This document shows, one piece after another, positions 1 through 8,023 of a stretch of 64,000 bases of DNA. The notes under the pieces are model-generated. The model was not told where the DNA came from and ran no database searches. It saw only the letters and a program-made list of their open reading frames with translations. The DNA is from JAPOUP01 sp026708635 (GTDB lineage: Bacteria; Pseudomonadota; Alphaproteobacteria; Rhodobacterales; Rhodobacteraceae), in assembly GCA_965200115.1 (NCBI GenBank), contig OZ241336.1, positions 2,232,001 through 2,296,000 of the forward strand, in the 5' to 3' direction. Numbering within the stretch: position 1 is the first letter of the stretch; each line of letters starts with the position of its first letter. Made by a program: the position numbers and the translations under genes.

Positions 1-894
1 CACCGGCGCCGGCCCGGCCAGGCTGGCCAGCTCGCGCCGGTTCCGGAAGTCCCGGTAGAACAGCTCGGTGCCCAGGAGCAGGGCGTCGTTCGGCCCGATC
101 CCCCTCAGCCGGACCAGCGCCGCCGCGTGGCGGGCGTGCGCCGGGACCTCCGCCGCCCCGTCCCGTGCCGCCTTCAGCGCCGCCGCCTTCCCGGCCTCGA
201 CCGTCTTCAGCTCCGCGACGGCCAGCTCCAGGCGGTCGAGGATGCCCCCGATCTCCGCCAGGAGCCCCGGCGGCAGCGCCGTGCCGTAGCCGGTCCGCAT
301 CCCGGCGAGCCGTTTCCGGAAACCGGCCTTCGACGGATCGCCGGGCGGAACGCCGTGCAGCCGCAGCAGCCCCGCGACCGCGCTCGCCAGACGCAGCCGC
401 TCCCTCACGAGCCGCTCGCGACGCCGCAGCAGCCGCCTCCCCTCCTCCTCCGCGACGGTCGGGATCCGCACCGGCGACATCGCGTCACGGTCGCCGCCGT
501 CCCAGGCTGGCGGCGCCCTCACCATCCTCCGCGCGTCGATCCGGTCCGTCTTCGCCTTCTTCCTCCCGCCCGCGACCTCCAGGCTCGCCGGGTCGCGGAC
601 CACCACCCCGAGGTCCTCGCCCTCCAGGCGGCGGGCCAGCCAGAAGCCCTCATACCCGGCCTCGTACACCAGCATCACCCGGACATCGCCGCCGGACGGC
701 GCGGCGGCCCGCTCCCGCGCCCGCCGCAGCTTTCCCGGCAGCCCGTCCAAGTCGTGCGGCTCCAGCCCGTGGAGGCCCGCCCCCGGGGCGTCGGACGGGT
801 CTCCGACCGCCAGGATCCAGCTGCGGCCGCTCACTTCCAGCGCCGCGTAAACCGTGGTAGCGTTCTCCCCGGAGCGTGTGGTTGAATCGGTCAT
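1..894 (-). CDS. IS110-family transposase, runs off left edge
   Basis: Translating the minus strand from ATG at 894 (preceded by AAAGGAG) gives an uninterrupted frame to the window edge, so the C-terminus is missing. About residue 75-90 it reads VYEAGYEGFWLARRL and then KKAKTDRIDARRMV, the DEDD-type N-terminal pattern of IS110/IS1111 transposases. Near the left edge is LRGIGPNDALLLGTE, the Transposase_20-type C-terminal domain. This IS110 is distinct in sequence from the two other IS110-like copies in the window. It looks intact as far as it can be seen, unlike most transposases here. Family assignment is by motif; the element ends are not visible. Confidence 0.85.
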   Translation of the reverse strand, partial: MTDSTTRSGENATTVYAALEVSGRSWILAVGDPSDAPGAGLHGLEPHDLDGLPGKLRRARERAAAPSGGDVRVMLVYEAGYEGFWLARRLEGEDLGVVVRDPASLEVAGGRKKAKTDRIDARRMVRAPPAWDGGDRDAMSPVRIPTVAEEEGRRLLRRRERLVRERLRLASAVAGLLRLHGVPPGDPSKAGFRKRLAGMRTGYGTALPPGLLAEIGGILDRLELAVAELKTVEAGKAAALKAARDGAAEVPAHARHAAALVRLRGIGPNDALLLGTELFYRDFRNRRELASLAGPAPV

Positions 895-958
895 CCCATT
901 CTCCTTTCATCCGGCAAGGGGTGCCGCCCGTCGGCCCCCTTGCCACCATATGTTGAAG

Positions 959-1693
959 TCACCACATTCCCTTGCACCGAATCGCCCCCAGGGGCAATTC
1001 CCGACACGGCTCATGGCATCTGTGCCCGAGGGGATCCCGCGCCACACCGGTCTCCGCCCCGCGTTCATGCAGATGGGTGGCGACCGCGTGGCGCAGGCAG
1101 TGGAAAGTGACGCCGCGGCCGAGCCCCGCTCGGTCGCGGCTCGCGTTGAAGGCCGCGCGCAGGCTGTCGGCGGTGATCGGGCGGTTGGGCCCCCCGCCGG
1201 CGCGGATCCGCGGCAGTCCCTCCCCGCCCCTGACGTCGCCGACCTGAAGCGCCACCACCTCCGGGATCCGGAGGCCGGCACCGTAGGCCGTCAGGGCCGC
1301 CATGCGGTGGCGCGGGTCGTCGATGCCCCTGATCAGGCGCCCGGCGTCCGCCTCCGGGATGGAGCGGGGAAGACGGTCGGGAACGCGGCGGCAGCGCGGG
1401 CCCTCCACCTTCCCCGGCTGTCCCATGGCGTCGGCGAAGAACGGGCGCGGCGCCGATGTCCCGGCGTTGGTCGTGCGCGGGGACAACAGGCCCCGCTCCA
1501 TCCGTCCCATCACCCAGGACCGGACCTCCTCGGCGGACAGCGCATGCGGTGCGCGGCCGCAGTGCCTCGCGAGCCTGCGGACGCTGCCCGGACAGGTCTC
1601 CCGCGTCTTCCGTGACAGACCCTTCATGGCCATCACCCCGGTCATCCCCGTGCGGGCCGGAGACCGACCGGAGACCTTCCTCCTCGATGTCAT
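959..1693 (-). pseudogene. Degenerate tyrosine recombinase/integrase
   Basis: A 244-aa frame with the layout of a phage-integrase-type recombinase: an N-terminal SAM-like core-binding region (about residues 20-100, with LSRKTRETCPGSVRRLARH) and a catalytic domain. The catalytic Arg is in YGAGLRIPEVV (R142), the HxxR box is HCLRH (198-202) and a LGHR motif sits at 222-225. The C-terminal nucleophilic tyrosine, normally about ten residues after LGHR, is absent; the tail is unrelated sequence. It is therefore probably inactive. Such integrases often travel with IS91-like or plasmid-borne cassettes. Whether the loss is by frameshift or substitution is not resolved. Confidence 0.6.
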
Positions 1694-1800
1694 GACTGAC
1701 TCCCTTGGTTGTGATCGCCCCGACCGTCGGGGCGCCAGGGGAGCGGAGCATCTTCAGCCCGGCACGCAACAGCCTCGATGAAGAGAACGACGTCGGTCGG

Positions 1801-1962
1801 TCAGCACGGACCGAACCCACCGCCCAACCGGCCGCGAAAGCGGCCTTCGTTCAAAATCCCGTCCAGCGGGTAGATTGCTTTCGCCGCCTGACGCGGGTCA
1901 GGGATGGTCTCAAAATAGGTCAGAAACTCAGGAATGTTGCCGTCTTTGGGCGCATCAGACAT
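1801..1962 (-). pseudogene. ISAs1-family transposase, N-terminal fragment
   Basis: A 53-codon minus-strand frame from ATG 1962 (TGGAGA upstream) reads FLTYFETIPDPRQAAKAIYPLDGIL, the DDE_Tnp_1-associated N-terminus of ISAs1 (H-repeat) transposases (L..f..lpDpR....r.YPLd.iL). It hits a stop after about 50 residues and no downstream catalytic domain follows, so this is a truncated remnant. The next 280 bases (1963-2245) hold nothing I recognise. Confidence 0.6.
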
Positions 1963-2245
1963 GGAAATTCTCCAGATATAGGGTCATTCCATGTCGTTGA
2001 TCCAGAAAAATACAGCCTTGAGCCTCTTGCACAATTATCGCGGTTCCGGCGGCCGCGGCCAGCCTCCGGCGTCCGCCGGGGCGCCTGAGCCGGGCGCGGC
2101 GGGCTTCCGGGGCGTCCCGGCGCGCCAAGGTGTGGCGGAATGTCGCGGTTTCTGGCCCGTCGGGCGCCGCCCGCGCACGGGCGGGCGCGCCGTCCCGTTC
2201 CCCGGGGCGGCGTCGGCGGCGTCCGGCGCTGCCGCTGGCGGGGTG

Positions 2246-3411
2246 TCAGACGATGAGCCGCATCAGCCGGTCGACCGTCAGCGCGAGCACGCCGAAGAAC
2301 GGGTGGCAGGCGACCTTGAGGTTCCCGCGCACGCGGACATGGCGTCCCCCGTACGAGTCCCTGAGGGCGGAGTTCACCCTCTCGACGCCGGGCGCCGCCG
2401 GTGGCGCGCGCGGTCGTGGCGGACGTGGCCCGCGTTCCGCCGGTCCACCGCCTCCCTCGCGAGGCGCGCCCTGAGCGCCGCGTCCCGGCGGGGGTTGGCG
2501 TCGATTATCGCCACCCGCCCCGCCAGACGGGCGTGGGCGCCGATCTCCCGGGAGTCGCAGACCGCGTCCATGAGCCCGTAGCGGTGGTCGACGCGTTCCC
2601 CCGTCATCCGGGCGAGCGGGATCGCGGCCTGGCTGTCGTGGAGCGACGCCGAGGTGAGGAGGCGGCTCACCGGGACGTCGCCGTCGGCGGCGTCGATATG
2701 GAGCCTGTAGCCGCGCCAGCTCTCCCCGTACCCCTTCGCGTTCCGCTTGGCGCCGACGTCGCGGGCCTTCGGAAGCTCCCCGACCATCCCCTCCGTGGAC
2801 ATGCCGCCCCGGAGCTGCCGTTCCAGCCGCCCCGGAGCTGCCGTTCCAGCCGCGTCGGCTCCCTGACCGGCCCCTCGCCCTTCCTCGGGCGTCCGCGCCT
2901 CCGCTTCGGTTTCCGCTCCGGCCCCGGCTTCGCCACGGGCCTCTCCCGTCCGGCGATCGCCGTGGAATCCCGGGAGATGTGGCCGACGACCGATCCCTCG
3001 TACGCGGCCCTGACAAGCGCCCCGCGCACCCGCCCGTGCGGCCGGGTCTCCGCGAACCACGCGAAGGCGCGGGAGAACGTCGACGCGCTCGGCACCTCCG
3101 ACACGCGGCGACCGGCCGCACAGCCGGCGGAGCGTGGGATCGTACCCGAGCCGGTCGATCAGCGCGGCCGTGGTCGGGAGGTCCCACACCGCCTTCGCCA
3201 CGAAGGCACGCGCCAGGGCGTTCCGGTCGGCGGGCGGGCGCCCGACGCCGCGGCGGTCGTGATGGAGATGCCGCTCCACGGGCGCCAGGCCGGGGACCGC
3301 CACGAACCTGCGGTGCGTCTTCCCCAGCGGACCGACCTCCCCGGCGAGGAAAGGGAAAAGTTCCCCTTGAATGCGGTGCCAGGCCTCTGATACGAACTCT
3401 CCCAAGGACAT
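2246..3411 (-). pseudogene. IS5/IS1182-like DDE transposase, frameshifted
   Basis: A broken minus-strand transposase spread over three frames. The N-terminus starts at 3411 (MSLGEFVSEAW, with KAVWDLPTTAALIDRLGYDPTLRRLCG). The next part continues in another frame near 3103 (SEVPSASTFSRAFAWFAE, then HISRDSTAIAGRE with a DDE Asp). The middle carries GYRLHIDAADGDVPVSRLLTSAS and the C-terminus carries ERVNSALRDSYGGRHVRVRG and LKVACHPFFGVLALTVD, typical of IS4/IS5-superfamily ends. One frame break coincides with an exact 23-bp tandem duplication (2803-2848). It cannot make a full transposase. Confidence 0.7.
2803..2848. repeat. 23-bp exact tandem duplication
   Basis: A 23-nt unit (2803-2825) beginning gccgccccggagctg is repeated perfectly at 2826-2848 inside the transposase pseudogene. 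Because 23 is not a multiple of three, it changes the reading frame, which explains why the transposase switches frame here. Confidence 0.9.
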
Positions 3412-3751
3412 GGGGCCGTCTCCCTGTATGTAGTGGTTTTCTCACCTTCATCATACCGGAGGGACGGCTCCATATCCAGGCCGAGCCGTCGAAAAAAGCC
3501 CGTTTCACGGGAAAAAACCGCCCGGCCGCGGAGTTCTGCAAGAGGCTCCCTTGTCAGAAATTTATTCAGTCGATTGCCCTACCCGGAACGCGGTCAAGTT
3601 GACTCGGTCGCGGAAACCGCATACACTCCAATCAGCAACACCGCTGTGAGAAATTTCAGCAGACTTCAGGACAATCTCTGTGCAAAATCCAGTAGTCAAA
3701 GAAACCAATTAAGCTTTAAACTTATGCGCCTCTCAAAAAGGAAGGTAAGAA

Positions 3752-5152
3752 ATGGCTGCATTCGAGCAAAAGGAGTTAGCGTCGCGCCGAATAGCTAATG
3801 TAATCCGCATACGCAGGGCATTGGGTTGCTTGTTGACTTTCAATTTTATGATTTTTTGGTTGCTGCCGATTATTATTCAGGGCCAATCTTGGAGACAGGG
3901 CTTGTGTCGTGTTTTCCGTCCAATTTATCGGCTAATAGATGAAAGGTCTGCATGGCGCGAGTTTGCTACAAGTCGGGTTTATCGACTGAAATCGGATTCA
4001 GCATACTTCACAGGAGCAGTTCTTTGTGCCTTTGGCATACTGATGAGCGTAGGAGTCATGTTTGGTGTGCAGGTTTCAAATGGAGGGCTGCCTTGGTGGC
4101 TAATTGTTCTCTATTACTTCATTTGGGTAGGTCCAGGTGGCCGCATGATGGCAGTAGGGTATACACTGGCGCATAGAGAAGGTCATCGGCCCGGCGGGAA
4201 ACTATACCAACCATCCCTTGGCAAGTGGATTGGCAATGCTTTCGAAAATCGTCTAGGTTTGCTTTTCGGAGTTGTGCCCTACAATTTCTCGACATCACAC
4301 GTTCTTCTACATCATAGACTAGACGGAGGCAAAGGTGATCCCATTTTTCTGTGGGACATTGATCGAACGAAGTTTGGTGATTTGATGTTGTATCAGTGGA
4401 GAATGTTTTGCTGGATAACTGGCTTTGGTAGTCTAGCCGAGTTCCGGCGTCAGTCAGGCGTACTTCCTTCGGTCGACACGGCGCACACTACTCTACGTAA
4501 CGGAATGATAATCTATTATGTTTTGGTGCCGTTTGTCATCGTTTCTTTTCTGGTTTCTACAGGGTCCACTTTAGGTTCGGCGCTACTATTCCTGTTCTTC
4601 GTGTTTTTTCAACCATTGCTGGCAATGTCAACATTCCTAGCATTCATTAATGTTGGTCAGCATGGTTTTCTTGAATTTGACTCGGAAGGAAAACATGTCC
4701 GGCTAGTAACAGCGACCACAATACTTGACGGTTACGATGATTCATATGGTGAAGATTACCACTTTGCCCATCACTTTGCTCCGATTGTACCGATCAATAA
4801 GCTAAAGGACAACATTATAGGCGAGCAAACGGAGTGCGCGCGCGTCAGTGGTTCGGTGTTTAAGGAAACAACCATTTTTGAAATAGCGATCATGTTGCAT
4901 CTCGGACAATTCAAAGAGTTGATTAAGAATCACTATGTGGAATTTGCAGATGATTCGTCCGCGGAGATCCGCAATGTCGATGAATTGGCAAAACTTTTCG
5001 AAAATCGCGCCAAGAAGCGAGAGATGAGTTATGGCGAGTATGAGTTTGCATATCTTCCAAAGCTTAGGAAACGTGTACGAAAACTGGTCAAAGATGGAGT
5101 TTGCCAAAATGAGAATCAAGCATATATCTATCAAGCGAATCGAATTATGTAG
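3752..5152 (+). CDS. Membrane di-iron fatty-acid-desaturase-like protein
   Basis: A 466-aa membrane protein with three histidine boxes of the FA_desaturase superfamily: HREGH (in LAHREGHRPG), HVLLHH (about residue 184) and HFAHH (in EDYHFAHHFAP), plus NVGQHGF. Hydrophobic stretches occur near residues 30-50, 90-135 and 245-295. The start is ATG 3752 with AAGGAAGG upstream. The family introduces double bonds or hydroxyl groups into lipids using two irons and O2. The substrate is unknown. Sterol C5-desaturases carry similar boxes but belong to a different (FA_hydroxylase) family, so a sterol role is only suggested by location. Composition is clearly AT-richer than its neighbours, with AT-ending codons common, which suggests separate acquisition. 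The 3452-3751 stretch upstream contains nothing else recognisable. Confidence 0.75.
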   Translation: MAAFEQKELASRRIANVIRIRRALGCLLTFNFMIFWLLPIIIQGQSWRQGLCRVFRPIYRLIDERSAWREFATSRVYRLKSDSAYFTGAVLCAFGILMSVGVMFGVQVSNGGLPWWLIVLYYFIWVGPGGRMMAVGYTLAHREGHRPGGKLYQPSLGKWIGNAFENRLGLLFGVVPYNFSTSHVLLHHRLDGGKGDPIFLWDIDRTKFGDLMLYQWRMFCWITGFGSLAEFRRQSGVLPSVDTAHTTLRNGMIIYYVLVPFVIVSFLVSTGSTLGSALLFLFFVFFQPLLAMSTFLAFINVGQHGFLEFDSEGKHVRLVTATTILDGYDDSYGEDYHFAHHFAPIVPINKLKDNIIGEQTECARVSGSVFKETTIFEIAIMLHLGQFKELIKNHYVEFADDSSAEIRNVDELAKLFENRAKKREMSYGEYEFAYLPKLRKRVRKLVKDGVCQNENQAYIYQANRIM

Positions 5153-5164
5153 TATACTCTGTGA

Positions 5165-5504
5165 AGTGAATAACTACCGGCTGGCGCCGGTAGCGTCAGG
5201 GAGGTGACTGTCAACATACTGAAGTGCGGGTCCGTCCGTGATGGCGCCGGTGGTCGCCGGGAAGTAGCCCCGGCCCCAAAAGCGGCGTCCCCGGCACCGC
5301 CTGCGGATTTCGGGGAAACCGCGCTGGACCCTGTGGGGCGAACGGCCTTTCATCCCGTGCATCAGATCGGAGATGGCGAGTTTTGGGGGCACGGACACGA
5401 ACATTTGCACGTGGTCGCCTGGGAGCACCCCATGCGGGATGGAAACGCCGCTTTCCCCGCGGACCTGGCCGCGGATGGTCCGGACCCGCAGACGCGGGTC
5501 ACCG
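5165..5504 (-). mobile_element. IS200-like remnant A (C-terminal half of TnpA)
   Basis: The right-end hairpin (taccggctggcgccggta near 5178) and the C-terminal part of an IS200/IS605 Y1-transposase are shared with copies at 10.05-10.62 and 33.10-33.66 kb. The protein reads DHVQMFVSVPPKLAISDLM, then FPEIRRRCRGRRFWGRGYF and a YVDSH tail. The HUH pair is H-V-Q instead of H-x-H, so this copy is inactive. Homology stops near 5504, where an IS5-type fragment begins. Confidence 0.65.
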
Positions 5505-5740
5505 CCTCCGCGCCGCGCTCCGCCAGGTCCTCCAGAAGCCGGTCGGCGCCGGACGCCCTGTCGCCCACGAAGGCCCCGAACGCGAGGCCGCCGGGAAGCT
5601 CCGGCACCCCCTTGAGGTCGTGCGCCTGACCGGGAAGGATCGTGAAGCGGACCAGGTGGCCGAGCGCGTCCACCACGGCCACGGCCCTGCTCGTCAGGCC
5701 ACCTCCCGGACGCCCGATGCCCTGGCTTGAGGCCCCCCCC
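5505..5740 (-). mobile_element. IS5 (IS427-group) transposase fragment
   Basis: The minus strand encodes GIGRPGGGLTSRAVAVVDAL, FTILPGQAHDLKGVPELP and FVGDRASGADRLLEDL, the central section of the same IS5-type transposase found at 44.2-45.1 and 56.7-57.6 kb. Both ends are missing. It abuts IS200 remnant A on one side and IS110 copy 1 on the other, so this is a mosaic of insertions. Confidence 0.65.
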
Positions 5741-6717
5741 CGTATGCTCAGCGAATCAGCACTGACCGGGGGATGGGGCCGTGGAAAAGTCGGGGGCGGA
5801 TTCCCGTTGAGAAACCGTCCCTTGCCTCCCGACGCCCTCCCGGTCGATGCCGGTGCCGGGACCGCCGCAGTCGCTGGAATCGACGTGGGCAAGCGCACCC
5901 TGAACATCCACCCGACGGTAGGGACGACACCGCCACCAACGACGCGGACGGCTTCCGCAGGGCCGCCCGCCTCCCCAGGGACGGCGGGGCGGAGCGGGCC
6001 GTCATGGAGGCCACGGGGCGGATGCACCGCGGCGTTGCGCGGTCGCCGCGCGACCGGGGCTTCCGGGTCGTCGTCGTCAACCCGCGCCAGTGCCGGGACC
6101 TCCCCGGGGCCAGCGGCGCGCCGGGGAGGACCGACAGGGCCGGCGCGGGGGTGCCCGCGGCCCTCAGTGCCGCGTTCCCGGACATGGCGGCCACGGCGCC
6201 GGCCGACGCGGCCGTCGACAGGCTCCGCGACATGCTCGTCCCGCGCGGGGCCCCCGTCGACCGGCGCGCGGAACTGGGGGCGGTTCCGGGCGGGGCCGGC
6301 GATCCGGAACCCGACGGGCCCGTCCGGAGGGTGCTGGAGGAGCCGGACGCCGCCGTCCGCGGGTACGACCGGCGGACCGGGGAGCCGGTCAGGGACTCGG
6401 AGAGCCTGGCGGAGCGCCACCGCATCCTGACCTCCGTGCCGGGGATCGGCCCGGTCACGGCGGCGTCCCCGTCGCCTGGACGGGCGGGCCGGGCGCGATC
6501 GGCAACCGCCAGGCCGCCGCCCCGGTCGGCGTGGCCCCCTTCGCCCGCGGCAGCGGGACCCTGAGGGGCGGTCGCCACGTCAGCGGCGGGCGCGGGCGTC
6601 CGGGGGACGTCCCCCGCATGGCGGCGATGGCGGCCCGCACGTTCAGCCCGGAGATGAAGGCGCTCCACCGCCGGCTCAGGGAAAGGGGCAGGCGCCACAG
6701 GGCCGCGGTGACCGCGG
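5741..6717 (+). pseudogene. IS110-like transposase copy 1, frameshifted and 3'-truncated
   Basis: The left end (cgtatgctcagcgaatcagc) is shared, inverted, with a second copy ending at 23942. Coding pieces in order: VAGIDVGKRTLNIHP (DEDD N-terminus), a frame change, EATGRMHRGVARSPRDRGF and VVVVNPRQCRDLPG, then LTSVPGIGPVTAAS, another frame change, and GVAPFARGSGTLRGGRHVSG and MAAMAARTFSPEMK. Compared with copy 2 it lacks roughly 170 bp before the IDVGK motif; the deletion lies between short gaccgccgc-type repeats. Homology ends at 6717. Not functional. Confidence 0.75.
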
Positions 6718-6790
6718 CATGCCGACCTGAACCCGCGTCTCCCGCCCCCACACTTCCTCCCTGAACCGCGACGGCAGGGAGGAGAACGCG

Positions 6791-7848
6791 ATGTATTCCG
6801 GCAGCCCGGTCCTCGCCCGGATCATGGGACATCTCCCGTGGCACGTGTCCAGCCGTTGCGTCTCCCGATACGGCGGTGACCGGTACGCAAGGGCGTTCGG
6901 CCGCGCGGACCGGTACCGGTGCACGGCCTTTGCCCGGCCCACCCACAGGAGCGGCCCGCGCGACATCGGGACCTGCCCGCGCGCCCGGTCCGGAAAGCCG
7001 TGTCGCATGGGCATCCGCGGCGGGGTTTCCCGCAACACCCCCGCCAGCGCAGACCGGGCCCGTGACTGGAGGATCCGCGCCGGCTTCGCGCGGCGTCCCA
7101 TCCACGTCGCCCGGGACGCCCACGCCGACGGCGCGCTTCCCGCGGCCCTGACGCCAGGGATACCGCATGCGCGCCCGACTCCCCGGCGACCGGCCCCTGC
7201 CCGTCGCCGTTCCCGTGGGCGCGGTTCCGCAGGGCGAGGGGCGCCGTCAGGCCGCGCACGCCCCCCCGGCCCGCGCGGCGGCGTTCCCGCCTTCATCCAC
7301 GCATCCGACGGAAAGCCGCGTGACGCCAGCGTCCTGGACATGCCGGCTCCGGAAGCCGGCCTGGCGCGCCTCCGTCACCTCCATCTCCGTGGCGGCTTCC
7401 CTGTCCCGGGAGCGAAGCCGGACACCGGGCTCCGCCGCCTCTCCTCCCGGCCCGTGGACCGCGGCGCCGGCCCCGTCCGCGACCGGGTCGCGCGGCCGGA
7501 CGGCGCCAGCGGCGCGACCGACTGCCCGGACAGGACGCGGCGGGTCAGATACCGCGACCCGGAACGCGACGGGACCCCGGCCTTCCTGGCCGACAGCCTC
7601 GCCCCACAGGCCATGGCGGCCGCGGACATCCACCCTTCCAGGTGGCGGGCGGAACCCTTTTCAGGTGGATCAGGCGGCGCCTTCGGACGGAGCCGTTCCT
7701 CGGCGCCCCGGAGAGCGCCGTGAAGAGCCGGATCCGGATCGCGGTGTCGGCCCGCGTGATCGTCGCGACCATACGGAAGCGCACGGGAACCGGGGAGAGC
7801 CTTCACGCAATCCCGCGGATTCCGGACCTTTCGGGAAAACACCCCTGA
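6791..7848 (+). pseudogene. IS4-family transposase (DUF4372-type), decayed
   Basis: The plus-strand frame from ATG 6791 (GGGAGGAGAA upstream) reads MYSGSPVLARIMGHLPWH and VSRYGGDRYARAF, then GPRDIGTCPRARSGKPCRMG and GIRGGVSRNTPASADRARDW. Further on are FIHASDGKPRDASVLDM and RRVRYRDPERDGTPAFLAD. A frame change near 7690 leads to APESAVKSRIRIAVSARVIV. This order matches IS4-type transposases that begin with DUF4372 (HLP..F.R.V.RYGGD; MGIRG.VSR.TLA.AN). Several normally invariant residues are substituted (for example the DSTTID-type catalytic box is not evident), so it is a decayed copy. Confidence 0.65.
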
Positions 7849-8023
7849 ATCAACCGCCTGACACTTCGGTGCCTCACATCCAGCCGGACGGCCCCGATAA
7901 GCGGTTGAATCTATTCGGCTATCAATGGGACACTACTGTAATCTCCTTGTTTTTCTGGTACGCAATGACTATAAGTGACTCCGGCACAATTTGCCGAAAG
8001 TTCAAGCAGGGGCCGCGATCGAT

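Noticed and set aside
68..885. Plus-strand open frames at the left edge
   Set aside because: They are antisense shadows of the minus-strand IS110 transposase, whose translation carries recognisable motifs.
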